Assembly (NCBI GenBank): GCA_015232355.1
Contig: JADFZW010000003.1
Coordinates: forward strand, 213,440 to 277,439
DNA length: 64,000 nucleotides
Direction: 5' to 3'
Source of the DNA: Oligoflexia bacterium
GTDB lineage: Bacteria; Bdellovibrionota; Bacteriovoracia; Bacteriovoracales; Bacteriovoracaceae
How positions within the stretch are numbered: position 1 is the first letter of the stretch; every line of letters begins with the position of its first letter. This document shows, piece after piece, positions 36,801 to 44,556 of the stretch. A program made the translations under genes and the position numbers. The notes beneath the pieces were generated by a model. It saw nothing but the letters and a program-made list of their open reading frames with translations, was not told the DNA's origin and did not search any database.

Positions 36801-37211
36801 TGTATGAGGGGTAGTAAAATCAAATTCCTTATTTCTTTCCTCTGAAGATGCCATCATCGGCAAAGTATCAATAATTCCATCTTTCAAGCTTTTTTTAGCA
36901 TTTTCCCAAGTATCAACAGTTATTATTGGTGTTAGTCCAATAGCACCAGCAACTGCTTTGAAAATATCAACGGAGTAACCATCCAGCACACCAGATTCAT
37001 TTTTATATGTATATGGAAAATAATTGTCGACAATTTTTGTTTTTATCTCTTTCTGATCGGTGGCCGTTGTTAAAGGATAATTAAGTAAAAAAAGAAAAAT
37101 AGAAAGTACAACATAAATCAGATGATATTTGCCAACTCTTTTGATCGAGTTTTGATTAAGATTGTTTGGATTAAGAGCAATGTTTATTTCTGATTTTTTC
37201 AACATTAGCAT
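33861..37211 (-). CDS. Hybrid sensor histidine kinase with solute-binding and PAS domains
   Basis: An 1116-residue inner-membrane kinase. An N-terminal signal/anchor is followed by a periplasmic family 3 solute-binding domain ([32 protein letters not shown]; about 60-285), one transmembrane helix (about 297-318), three PAS/PAC units (about 335-680, each with a RDITE/QDITDR-type PAC end), a HisKA domain with H733 in [11 protein letters not shown], an HATPase domain ([24 protein letters not shown]), and a C-terminal receiver with D1033 in [11 protein letters not shown]. It should sense a small ligand, perhaps an amino acid, and signal by an internal phosphorelay. AAGGAG precedes the ATG. No separate response regulator lies next to it. 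Confidence 0.9.
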   Translation of the reverse strand: MLMLKKSEINIALNPNNLNQNSIKRVGKYHLIYVVLSIFLFLLNYPLTTATDQKEIKTKIVDNYFPYTYKNESGVLDGYSVDIFKAVAGAIGLTPIITVDTWENAKKSLKDGIIDTLPMMASSEERNKEFDFTTPHTIAFDTFFFNSKNKSFLSNKDLDLFNLNIVVMKKDAAHDYLKYKKKINDSKLIFVDSLIAGVLLIEKNQADVMIMPKLVGLSLIKKNEIKNVVTDDGIIKEYNRSFCFSVKKGNLILREKLAQGLSIIRTSGEYDRIYKKWFGHTNNDQFFTEKIKKIIGIIISVILFLSFFISLWIWSLKKIIKKKITAIEEAQILLTETEHAGKIGGWEFNVDTLTQSWTKETFNILELDNKKVELNVSEGLNFILPPYRSMAEMAIKDAIQKGESYDQEWEIITYKGNKRWVHSIGKAIKKDHKIVALRGSFQDITDRKIAEHELKFHNTLLMIQQESGLDGILVVDESGTIVSYNSIFLKIWNIPAEIVSSKNDQNALNYVLNSLLDPQKFIDKVNYLYQHKSEKSYEIIELKNGKILERYSSPMISSDSEYLGRLWVFRDITESKRAEKLLRESERLLSLTGGIAKIGGWSIDLSTNELTWTKETYIIHEVPLDFTPTIQTGINFYHQDDRAKISELVSRAINNGEKFSVELRIITAKGNQINVKAIGDALKEDRKIVKIIGTFQDITERVKMEQERLQIQNQLFHSSKLASIGTLAAGIAHEINNPLAIISGYSNEMAELCKDSCKEGNPERIAKIKSSAERIRGIVNGLRTYARQDSEQIEKVNLHDCITETLKLIRVIYEKEGIKIETELKAVDLYLEANGGKIQQLIMNLLTNARDALLEGKRSERTIRIATRNISYEKEIRAIGMLASNVFELRISDNGKGIEKHILEKLFDPFFTTKDPGKGTGLGLSITHSIIESYGGKISVESEKGNGATFIISLPTIKDLTCLEKNKKDSVSHSSSFKFEKNVLVVDDEPDIRTILARYLKKIGSNVFEAGDGEEALKVILDNSQKIDVIITDVQMPKLSGPMLIEKIKELGIKQIKTIFITGGVTSFPLNEFNIHNNINVNGTINKPFNFNSIVEVLKTLQFDDNTDKSNLHRFL

Positions 37212-37568
37212 AGCTACTTTCGCTCCTTACTTATACTGAATTTAAGGTAATATTTTTGCTAAATATAATTAATATTGTACCCTTTATTGAATGAATAAAA
37301 AAAATAAATTGGAAGATAAAAACTAATTGTGAATTTAAAAATTGTTACTAAAAAATTCAGAAAAGATCACCAGTGAGCATGATCATATATGTTTGCAGAT
37401 TCATTACTTTGTAAAGTTTTAGAGCTGTCTAAAAATTTTTTTTAAATATCCTTACATTAATTGTAAGTAATTTTAGAAAAAAATTAGTAGTGTATTGAAG
37501 AAAACTATATTAATTTTGTTTAGAATAATGTTTGTGTTCTTTTGTATTCAGTGCAAAAGGGTTAATTT
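37212..37568. promoter_or_regulatory. Divergent intergenic region with short palindrome
   Basis: A 357-bp A+T-rich gap between the sensor kinase and the DUF6754-type operon, so it holds both promoters. CTTACATTAATTGTAAG at 37451-37467 is a palindrome of 6-bp arms and could be an operator or a small hairpin. No confident -35/-10 pair was identified. Confidence 0.4.
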
Positions 37569-38810
37569 ATGATTAAACTATCAAAAAAAATTTTTAAAGT
37601 TCCAGTTAATGTTTTATTAGTCACTCTTGTTGTTACTTCGTGTATTTCACTATATCTGCCAATACCTCTCTTTGCGCAGGAGAGTGTTAGTGCCGCCGGT
37701 GCTAGTGATGTTTTAATACTCGATGGAAAAGATACACCAAATGATGGTGGTGGATCCATCGATTTAAAATTTGAAATAAAAGATAAAAGTATTTTAGATA
37801 AAACCTATAACGTCATTATAATGAGAAAAATTGCTGGTGATGGCGCAGTTAATGGGAGCACTGAAGATTATAAAGAAGTAAAGCAATTAGATGTTTCCAC
37901 TAAACGATACAATGATAAAAAGGGAATAGAGGATGGCATTCCATATTCGTATGTTGTGAAATTGGTGGATAAGTCCAACAATGTTCTCTTTACTTCTCCT
38001 TCCTATGGACCATTTATCTCATCACCTCAATGGTATAACACTGAAAAAACTGCCGTTCTTATTCTATCAATAATCTCAATTTTTATTATTTTATTATTTA
38101 TCAATTTAGCAAAGCAAGGACGAAACTTATATATCAGACCACTTGCTGGTATCAAAGCAATTGAAGATGCTGTTGGTAGAGCAACTGAGATGGGTAAACC
38201 TTGTATTTATATTCCTGGAATTAGCACTATTGATGATATCTCAACTCTTGCATCTATATCAATACTATCAAAAATCTCAGAGGTGATTGCAAATTATCAA
38301 TCGAGAATTGTAATTCCTAACTATGAACCAATTGTATATTCAGTTATAGATGAGGTTGTAAAAAATGCTTACGTGAAGGCTGGACGTCCAGATGCTTATA
38401 AACAAGAGGATGTTTACTATTTGACCGGTAGACAATTTGCTTACGCTTCAGGTATTGCAGGACTTATGTCGAGAGAGAAACCAGCTGCAAACTTTTTCCT
38501 TGGATGGTTCATGGCCGAATCACTTATTCTTGCAGAAGCAGGTGCGATGACTGGTGCAATTCAAATTGCAGGAACAGATTCTATCAGCCAAATTCCATTT
38601 TTTATTGTTGCTTGTGACTACACTCTGATCGGAGAGGAGTTGTATGCAGCAGGTGCTTATATGGGAGGAGATAGTAAGTTGCTTGGAGGTCTCAAAGGCC
38701 AAGATTATGTAAAATTAGTTTTAATGATTATATTGGTTGTACTATTTTTTCTAAAACTAGCTGGAGTTGAAGGGATAGATACACTTCTAGTTGGTGGTGG
38801 AGGACATTGA
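37569..38810 (+). CDS. DUF6754-like membrane protein, first gene of unknown operon
   Basis: A 413-residue membrane protein. A signal segment is followed by an external beta-sandwich-like domain (about 48-140; DGKDTPNDGGGSIDLKFE and GIPYSYVVKLVDKSN are fibronectin-III-like), one transmembrane helix (about 158-178), a conserved cytoplasmic domain (AIEDAVGRATEMGKPCIYIPG, YYLTGRQFAYASGIAGLM, FFLGWFMAESLILAEAGAM) and a last C-terminal helix. The cytoplasmic domain matches my memory of DUF6754 proteins, which have no known function. Five small genes follow on the same strand with tight spacing and look like partners: one more membrane protein starts 1 bp later. Substrate or function is not evident. 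Confidence 0.75.
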   Translation: MIKLSKKIFKVPVNVLLVTLVVTSCISLYLPIPLFAQESVSAAGASDVLILDGKDTPNDGGGSIDLKFEIKDKSILDKTYNVIIMRKIAGDGAVNGSTEDYKEVKQLDVSTKRYNDKKGIEDGIPYSYVVKLVDKSNNVLFTSPSYGPFISSPQWYNTEKTAVLILSIISIFIILLFINLAKQGRNLYIRPLAGIKAIEDAVGRATEMGKPCIYIPGISTIDDISTLASISILSKISEVIANYQSRIVIPNYEPIVYSVIDEVVKNAYVKAGRPDAYKQEDVYYLTGRQFAYASGIAGLMSREKPAANFFLGWFMAESLILAEAGAMTGAIQIAGTDSISQIPFFIVACDYTLIGEELYAAGAYMGGDSKLLGGLKGQDYVKLVLMIILVVLFFLKLAGVEGIDTLLVGGGGH

Positions 38811-38811
38811 T

Positions 38812-39450
38812 ATGTTGTTTTTAAAGAAGACAGTTCCATTTCTTATTACATTAGGTATGGGTATATTTACTTTCATGTATTATTTCATGCCTCATAAACA
38901 TATGAAGTTTGTTTGGGAGAATGTCTCTGATTGGGCGATCATAATTGGTGGTGGTTCGATGGCAGTTGGGGCCATCAGTATGATTAGAACTTACTATAGA
39001 AAGTCTATGAACAAAGAGGATCCGAATCGTTGGTATGCAGTTATAACTCTAGTTTGTATGATAGGCATGACTTTAATAGGATTTATATTCGGTATTGGAA
39101 GCGAGACACTCTTCAATGATCTCTTTATTAATGTGATGATGCCTCTTGAATCAACAATGTTTTCACTACTTGCTTTTTATATTGCATCTGCCGCTTTTAG
39201 AAGTTTTCGCTTGAAAAGTTTTTCGGCCGGCCTTCTGTTAGTTGCTGCTATCATTGTTATGTTAGCTCAGATTCCTTTAGGTGAAAATATCTCAGTACAT
39301 ATTCCTGCAATCTCCTCTTGGATTATGGATTGTCCAAATGTTGCTGCAAGAAGGGCAATTTTGATGGGTATATCTATTGGTGTTGTGGCCACTGCCCTTA
39401 AAATTATTTTAGGTATTGATAAATCAGTTTTTAGTGGTGCTGGTAAATAA
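38812..39450 (+). CDS. Six-helix membrane protein of the DUF6754-type operon
   Basis: A 212-residue integral membrane protein from the ATG 1 bp after the previous stop; an earlier in-frame non-ATG start would overlap that gene. Hydrophobic helices are seen near FLITLGMGIFTFMYYF, WAIIIGGGSMAVGAISMI, YAVITLVCMIGMTLIGFIF, TMFSLLAFYIASAAF, FSAGLLLVAAIIVMLAQI and ILMGISIGVVATALKIIL. There is a conserved-looking polar stretch R-T-Y-Y-R-K after the second helix. No transporter signature was recognised. Its one-base spacing means translation is coupled to the DUF6754-like gene, so the products probably form one complex. Confidence 0.7.
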   Translation: MLFLKKTVPFLITLGMGIFTFMYYFMPHKHMKFVWENVSDWAIIIGGGSMAVGAISMIRTYYRKSMNKEDPNRWYAVITLVCMIGMTLIGFIFGIGSETLFNDLFINVMMPLESTMFSLLAFYIASAAFRSFRLKSFSAGLLLVAAIIVMLAQIPLGENISVHIPAISSWIMDCPNVAARRAILMGISIGVVATALKIILGIDKSVFSGAGK

Positions 39451-39454
39451 TTAA

Positions 39455-39480
39455 TTAAGTGAAGTTAAGTGAAGTTAAGT
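39455..39480. repeat. 10-bp intergenic tandem repeat
   Basis: GAAGTTAAGT occurs twice in full with a partial third copy before it, in the short leader ahead of the third gene of the DUF6754-type operon. Confidence 0.9.
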
Positions 39481-39498
39481 GTAAAAAGGTTTTAAAAT

Positions 39499-40392
39499 AT
39501 GAGTATTGAAAACAACAATAACAATAACAATAACAATAACAACAACAAAAACAAAACATGGTTTCAAGCAATTTTAAATTTAGATAAGCGATTTGTTTAT
39601 ATCTTTATATTTTTAGCAGTCTCTTTACCATTCTTTTTAGATCCAGTTGTAGATATTAAATCAACAAAGTGGGTGCAAAGTGCGTATGATTTAGTTGATG
39701 AGGCGGCCCAGAAGAGAAAACCAATTATTATAGGTTTTGATTATGATCCGGCCACTCTAGCTGAGTTGCAACCAATGGCAGTTTCAATTCTTCGTCATGC
39801 ATTTTCTAAAAATGTAAAAGTAGTGGGAATAAATTTCATTCTTAATGGAACAAGTTTGGCCGCAACTACAATGGAAAATATTGCAAAAGAGTATGGTAAA
39901 AAAAATGGTGAGGATTATGCTTTCTTTGGTTATCTTCCTCAGCCAACTGTCGTGCTTTTAAATTTTGGAGAAAATTTTAGAAAATCATACAAAAAAGATT
40001 ATTATGGAAAAGATTTAAATGAATTGCCTATGCTAAAAGGATTGCAAAATTTTGATGATTTTCATGTAGTATTTTGTCTCTCAGGAACTGGATTACCTGG
40101 TACTTACATAGTGTATGGAGTAGATAGATTTAAATTTAATTATGTGGCCGGAGTTACTGCGGTCAGTGCAGCTGATTACTATCCATACTTGCAATCAGGC
40201 CAGATGAAAGGTTTACTTGGTGGAATGAAGGCAGCAGCAGAGTATGAATTTATATCAGGAAAGATAAGCGATGGGATGAGAGGTATGGCCTCTCAATCTT
40301 GGGGACATATTACAATTATCTTCTTTATTATCGTTGGAAATATTCTTTTCTATGCCAAGAAGAGATATGAGGATAAAGAGAAAAATTCATAA
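39499..40392 (+). CDS. Bitopic membrane protein with large external domain
   Basis: A 297-residue protein. A poly-asparagine N-terminus (12 or more Asn, coded by AAC/AAT repeats) precedes a membrane helix (VYIFIFLAVSLPFFL), an alpha/beta domain of about 200 residues on the outer side (IIIGFDYDPATLAELQPMAVSIL, VKVVGINFIL, TYIVYGVDRFKF), and a C-terminal helix (HITIIFFIIVGNILFYAKK). The domain looks Rossmann- or periplasmic-binding-like, but no ligand residues could be assigned. It is third of six same-strand genes headed by the DUF6754-like gene. The unknown set of helices and one external domain suggests a sensor or transporter module. Confidence 0.65.
   Translation: MSIENNNNNNNNNNNNKNKTWFQAILNLDKRFVYIFIFLAVSLPFFLDPVVDIKSTKWVQSAYDLVDEAAQKRKPIIIGFDYDPATLAELQPMAVSILRHAFSKNVKVVGINFILNGTSLAATTMENIAKEYGKKNGEDYAFFGYLPQPTVVLLNFGENFRKSYKKDYYGKDLNELPMLKGLQNFDDFHVVFCLSGTGLPGTYIVYGVDRFKFNYVAGVTAVSAADYYPYLQSGQMKGLLGGMKAAAEYEFISGKISDGMRGMASQSWGHITIIFFIIVGNILFYAKKRYEDKEKNS
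39511..39557. repeat. AAC/AAT repeat coding poly-asparagine
   Basis: A 47-bp run of AAC, AAT and AAA triplets directly after the fourth codon of the gene, giving a poly-Asn N-terminus. Confidence 0.9.
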
Positions 40393-40432
40393 ACACCTTT
40401 ATAATATAGAGTGGAGTATAGGAGTATAATAT

Positions 40433-41050
40433 ATGAGTACTAATCCTTGGATTTGGGTTGGAGCGATTTCTACAATAATGATCTTTACTTACCTATGGAA
40501 AGAAAATCCATTATATCGTTTGGCCGAACACGTTTTTGTTGGTATCTCTGTTGGATATTTAATATGTGTAACCTGGTACAACGTTTTACATCCAAAACTG
40601 TACGTACCACTCTTCCATGAGCACCAGTGGATTTTAATTGTTCCTCTTGTTATGTCTATAATGATGCTGTTTAGATTCTCATCTAAACATGGTTGGCTTA
40701 GTTTTTGGCCTTTGGCATTTTTAATTGGATTTAGTGGTTATGGTATCCCAGCATCCATCGATACAAATATGTTAAAGCAAATACAAGCGACAATAAATGT
40801 TTCTTTCGCAGGTGGAATTATACCAATTATAACTGCTCTTGTTATTTTACTTGGTACTTTAAGTTGTTTGATATATTTTTATTTTTCATTCCCACATAAA
40901 GGCGCTGTTGGTAAGATTGCAAAGTTTGGTTCAATGCTACTTATGATTAGTTTTGGTGCTAGCTTTGGTTATACAGTTATGGCCAGAATATCTCTTCTTA
41001 TCGGACGTGTACTCTTTCTACTTCGTGATTGGCTTGGAGTGGTTCACTAA
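40433..41050 (+). CDS. Six-helix membrane protein of the DUF6754-type operon
   Basis: A 205-residue integral membrane protein. After NPWIWVGAISTIMIFTYL comes KENPLYRLAEHVFVGISVGYLI, which has the character of a conserved polar membrane-edge motif. Five further hydrophobic stretches follow, ending in GRVLFLLRDWLGVV. The family was not recognised, but the protein is distinct from the 212-residue one two genes earlier. It is fourth in the operon, 40 bp after its neighbour, and the next gene begins within a few bases of its stop. Confidence 0.7.
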   Translation: MSTNPWIWVGAISTIMIFTYLWKENPLYRLAEHVFVGISVGYLICVTWYNVLHPKLYVPLFHEHQWILIVPLVMSIMMLFRFSSKHGWLSFWPLAFLIGFSGYGIPASIDTNMLKQIQATINVSFAGGIIPIITALVILLGTLSCLIYFYFSFPHKGAVGKIAKFGSMLLMISFGASFGYTVMARISLLIGRVLFLLRDWLGVVH

Positions 41051-41052
41051 AC

Positions 41053-41505
41053 TTGTCATCAACATCTATTATTTACGAATTAAAATACGAAGTAAAAAGT
41101 TTTCCACTTATCTTTTATTGGAAAAAAGGGTTACTCACCATTTTAGTTGTTTTATTGGTGGCGATCTTCACCTACTTAGTGCTTAAGAGTTTGTTGTATG
41201 CAATCTTTGCAATATTAGTAATTCTTCTTCCTGTAGTTAATTTTATCTTTCCATCTCGACTAAAATTTTATTCAACTTATGTGATAAAAGAGCAGCTTCT
41301 TTTAAAAACAGAGCTTAACTATAATGACTTTGATGATATTATTTTATTAGAGGATGGCCTGTTTTTCTATAAAGAGATAAACAATAGTAAAAAAGGATTT
41401 AGTGCATTTAGAAATAGAAGCAGAAATAAGAGTGAGTATTTGTATATATTCGATAATGATTTAAGAAATAAAATATTTAATTTAATTAAAGAAAATAGAA
41501 AATAA
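41053..41505 (+). CDS. Small membrane protein, YcxB-like
   Basis: A roughly 150-residue protein. The likely start is a TTG 2 bp after the previous stop (a TTG eight codons earlier would overlap it), so initiation is probably coupled. Two hydrophobic helices (LLTILVVLLVAIFTYLVL, LLYAIFAILVILLPVVNFIF) are followed by a soluble tail of strands (LEDGLFFYKEINN, EYLYIFDNDLR) like the PH-type domain of YcxB-family proteins. The resemblance is by eye. Fifth gene in the DUF6754-type operon. Confidence 0.55.
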   Translation: MSSTSIIYELKYEVKSFPLIFYWKKGLLTILVVLLVAIFTYLVLKSLLYAIFAILVILLPVVNFIFPSRLKFYSTYVIKEQLLLKTELNYNDFDDIILLEDGLFFYKEINNSKKGFSAFRNRSRNKSEYLYIFDNDLRNKIFNLIKENRK

Positions 41506-41516
41506 GAGAAAAAAAT

Positions 41517-41804
41517 ATGAATGATGAAAAAAAAAGTAGTGATAATCTTGATCCATTAAAAGTAGAGATTCTCAACAAAGTATCTAAGTTTGTGGTGGAG
41601 AAGGAGATGGCCCCAATGGCGATAGTTTTTTTAGAGAGCATTCGTCCGCTACACTATCTTGGCGGTCAAGCTTTAATATTTTTTGAACCATTTCTTAGCA
41701 TATTAATTGATCAACAAAAGATTGTGCTTTTTCGAGAGGCAATGGAAGATCGTCGTTACTTGGAGTATTTGATTAACAAAATTGAGGAAGATAATAATAA
41801 ATAA
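41517..41804 (+). CDS. Small soluble protein, last gene of DUF6754-type operon
   Basis: A 95-residue soluble protein with helical segments (EILNKVSKFVVEKEMAPMAIVFLESIRPLHYLGGQALIFF broken into shorter parts by Pro and Gly). The HYLGGQALIFFEPFLS stretch is hydrophobic enough to lie against a membrane or a partner. A ribosome site AGAGAAAAAA is weak. It closes the six-gene operon just before a strong A/T hairpin. No family was recognised; the small size and position suggest an accessory subunit. Confidence 0.65.
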   Translation: MNDEKKSSDNLDPLKVEILNKVSKFVVEKEMAPMAIVFLESIRPLHYLGGQALIFFEPFLSILIDQQKIVLFREAMEDRRYLEYLINKIEEDNNK

Positions 41805-41840
41805 TAAATAATAAATTATTTATTATTTATTATTTATTAT
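41794..41840. terminator. Perfect 22-bp A/T-only hairpin between convergent genes
   Basis: Arms at 41794-41815 and 41819-41840 pair without a mismatch around a 3-nt loop (TTA) and contain only A and T, built from AATAATAA-type units. It covers the stop codons of both convergent genes, so it could end transcription on both strands. Confidence 0.6.
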
Positions 41841-43207
41841 ATAGAAACAGAAATAGTTTTAATATTTACGAACTCTCTTATTCCAAAGTAGGAGAGCTCT
41901 CTACCATAACCACTCTCTTTAATTCCACCAAATGGAAGTCGTGGATCTGATTTAACAAAATCATTGATAAAGACATTTCCTGATTCAATCAACTTGCTGG
42001 CCACCCTCGATGCTTTCTGTAAATCTTTACTAAAGATGGCAGCACCTAATCCGAAAGAAGTATCATTTGCAATTTGAATTGCTTCATCATCATCCGAGTA
42101 ATAAATTATGGCCATAACAGGGCCAAAGAGTTCTTGATCAAAACTAGGCATACCTTTTTTAACATCAGTTAAGATAGTTGGTGGATAGTAGTAGTAATAA
42201 GGATCATTATTAGTGGTGGGAATTTTACCACCCATAATTAATTTAGCTCCCATTTTAACTGATGTTAAGACTTGTTGATGAAGTTCATCACGAATATCTT
42301 TACGGGCCAAAGGTCCTAAGGGAATTAAATTGTTTTTTAATTCTTCTGTTGAAGAGGGATCAACCAAGACTACTTTTTTTATCTCCTCAACTACAAGCTC
42401 TTCAAATTTAGAGATGATTGATCTATGAACAATAAAGCGTTTGGCGGCAATACAACTTTGACCGCAATTTATTAATCTGCTCTTTACACATATTTTAGCA
42501 GCATGAGCGATATCTGCATCTGCAAAAATAATATAGGGATCACTTCCACCTAATTCTAAAATAGATTTCTTTAAGTATTTTCCAGAGAGTTGGCCAATGA
42601 TTCTTCCGACTGGAGTACTTCCTGTAAATGTAACTGCACTAATTAGAGGATTGGAGATTATATTTTCAAGTGTATTGGTATTGGTATCACTGCCATTAAA
42701 GACAATTGATTTTAAAATTAATAAGATTCCATTGCTGGCCAAATTAAAGAGTCGTTCAATTTCAAGTGCAGTAGCTGTTACATTTGAAGCATGTTTAAGT
42801 AAAACAACATTTCCGGCCATAATGGCGGGAGCAGCAAAACGAAATACCTGCCAGAGAGGAAAATTCCAAGGCATTATAGCAAAGATTATTCCTAGAGGTT
42901 GAAAGGTAACAAATGCATGTCGATCTACTTCATTTATTACTTGTTCATCGGCCAAAAATTTTTCACCATTTTCCGCATAATAGTTACAAACAAAAGCACA
43001 CTTTATTATTTCAGCAATTCCTTCGTGATAGGGTTTGCCCATCTCTTTGGCCATTAGAAGTGCCAGTGCCTTTTGGTGGTGATGATTTAAAAGTATGTTG
43101 GCCAATTCTTTTAGTAGATTGGAGCGATCATTAAAAGAGGAATTTTTCCATTGGAGATAGTTGCTTTGTAATGAGAATATTGTTTTTTCTACTGTGTCTG
43201 TATTCAT
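41837..43207 (-). CDS. NAD(P)-dependent aldehyde dehydrogenase (succinate-semialdehyde type)
   Basis: A 456-residue enzyme of the aldehyde dehydrogenase superfamily. Seen: PWNFPLWQVFRFAAPAIMAGN near residue 110, the cofactor strand TFTGSTPVGR, the catalytic glutamate in LELGGSDPYI, the nucleophile cysteine C252 in NCGQSCIAAKR, and the family end SGYGRELSYFGIREFVN. The length and PWN-x-P-x-W-Q pattern match the GabD/Sad type, which oxidises succinate semialdehyde to succinate. It is last in the minus-strand run behind a chemoreceptor-like gene (15-bp gap), an unexpected place for a metabolic enzyme. Substrate is inferred from the subgroup. Confidence 0.85.
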   Translation of the reverse strand: MNTDTVEKTIFSLQSNYLQWKNSSFNDRSNLLKELANILLNHHHQKALALLMAKEMGKPYHEGIAEIIKCAFVCNYYAENGEKFLADEQVINEVDRHAFVTFQPLGIIFAIMPWNFPLWQVFRFAAPAIMAGNVVLLKHASNVTATALEIERLFNLASNGILLILKSIVFNGSDTNTNTLENIISNPLISAVTFTGSTPVGRIIGQLSGKYLKKSILELGGSDPYIIFADADIAHAAKICVKSRLINCGQSCIAAKRFIVHRSIISKFEELVVEEIKKVVLVDPSSTEELKNNLIPLGPLARKDIRDELHQQVLTSVKMGAKLIMGGKIPTTNNDPYYYYYPPTILTDVKKGMPSFDQELFGPVMAIIYYSDDDEAIQIANDTSFGLGAAIFSKDLQKASRVASKLIESGNVFINDFVKSDPRLPFGGIKESGYGRELSYFGIREFVNIKTISVSI

Positions 43208-43222
43208 TTTGCAATAATATGC

Positions 43223-44536
43223 TTAAATCTTCATGGCGGCAAAATGATTTTTAATAATTTTTTCTTGATCAAAATTATTTTTTTTAAGTAGATCCATTTG
43301 TTGTGCCAGCTGTTCCATCTCTGCAGCTAATTGTAAATATTTTTCTTTGGTATTAACATTTACAACACTGGCAGCATTAGTTTGATTGTTGATATTTTCC
43401 ACTATTTCCATTACTTGTATTTTGCTCTTCTCTAACATTTCTGCAATATCATTGGCAGCATCACTACTTTTTTTTGCTAAATTTCCTACTTCTAATGCCA
43501 CTACTGAAAATCCTTGTCCCTCAACTCCTCCTGCACGAGCTGCTTCGATAGAGGCGTTAAAGGATAAAATTTTTGTTTCAAAGGCGAGATCATTAATTAT
43601 TCCAATGCGAGAAAAAATGGAAGAAAATAGGTTAATAATATTATTTAATTGAGAGTTAGCATCTTTAATTGCTTTAAAGGATTTGCTCATTTCATCAAGG
43701 ACCTCTTTATTAGTTTCAGTTTTTATTAGCATGGATTGAACTAACTGATTTGATTTTTCACCATATTCATTATTTTTTCTTAAAGTTTGAGATATTGAGT
43801 GGTCTGCTATAACTATTTCATGATTTACTTTAGAAAATTTTTCATTAACAATTTTTAATTCACTTTCCCGCTTTTTGTACATATTATTTAGACGAAAATT
43901 AAGATTTGAACTGTGGTCAGTTTCATTTAAGATTTTTTTTAAGAGGTGTTCAGAAATATTGATATGAGAGTAGGAGATAGTAGAATTAACCACCAAGGAA
44001 CTAATACCGATGATACAACCAACAACTAACAATCTATTTAAGTTTGTTGGAAATATATCTTTAACATAAAAATAATATAGTGCGATTGAAAGAGCAAAAA
44101 TAATTGAAAAAGTTACAAGTTGTTTTTTTGTTCCAAGGATAGAAAAGATGTTTAAAGCAACTAAAGCATAAAAGATATTGATTACGAAAAGTGGTGCGGT
44201 TTCATGGGTATTTTTAGTTACAAGTCCACCGACTACCAATATACAAGCTAAAAAAAATGTGAATGCTATGGTTATGTTTAGTTTATTTATTTTTACGAAC
44301 ATTAGATTTATAAAAGAAATTATAGGAAGAAATGAAACTACAGCAAGAACACCTTTTGCATTTGGGAGATAATCATTAAAAAATAAAAAGTAAATAAATG
44401 CTGGGATAGTAAAAAATGTTACACAAACATAGCAGGTAACAATAGTGCATGCTCTACTGTAAGTTATATGGTCATTGCGATCATACTTTGAAAGAAAATA
44501 TTTAAAAATAGTGTTGCTAAGTTCCTCTAGTAACAT
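43223..44536 (-). CDS. Methyl-accepting chemotaxis-like protein with six-helix sensor
   Basis: A 437-residue protein. Six hydrophobic helices (about 25-200) form an N-terminal membrane sensor, with no large periplasmic domain. A coiled coil (about 205-290) leads to a short MCP signalling tip: LAFETKILSFNASIEAARAGGVEGQGFSVVALEV, here split only by description, with the IEAARAG core intact. The signalling domain is shorter than in canonical chemoreceptors, and no HAMP unit is clear. It should report to CheA/CheW proteins encoded elsewhere, or, in this operon, to the adjacent envelope proteins. It lies 20 bp after the beta-propeller/TPR gene. Confidence 0.8.
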   Translation of the reverse strand: MLLEELSNTIFKYFLSKYDRNDHITYSRACTIVTCYVCVTFFTIPAFIYFLFFNDYLPNAKGVLAVVSFLPIISFINLMFVKINKLNITIAFTFFLACILVVGGLVTKNTHETAPLFVINIFYALVALNIFSILGTKKQLVTFSIIFALSIALYYFYVKDIFPTNLNRLLVVGCIIGISSLVVNSTISYSHINISEHLLKKILNETDHSSNLNFRLNNMYKKRESELKIVNEKFSKVNHEIVIADHSISQTLRKNNEYGEKSNQLVQSMLIKTETNKEVLDEMSKSFKAIKDANSQLNNIINLFSSIFSRIGIINDLAFETKILSFNASIEAARAGGVEGQGFSVVALEVGNLAKKSSDAANDIAEMLEKSKIQVMEIVENINNQTNAASVVNVNTKEKYLQLAAEMEQLAQQMDLLKKNNFDQEKIIKNHFAAMKI

Positions 44537-44556
44537 AAGTATGTTTTCTCCTCTAG

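Noticed and set aside
39511..39557. AAC/AAT array considered as a CRISPR-like repeat
   Set aside because: Units are 3 bp with no spacers; it is an in-frame poly-Asn tract. No CRISPR array was found anywhere in the window.
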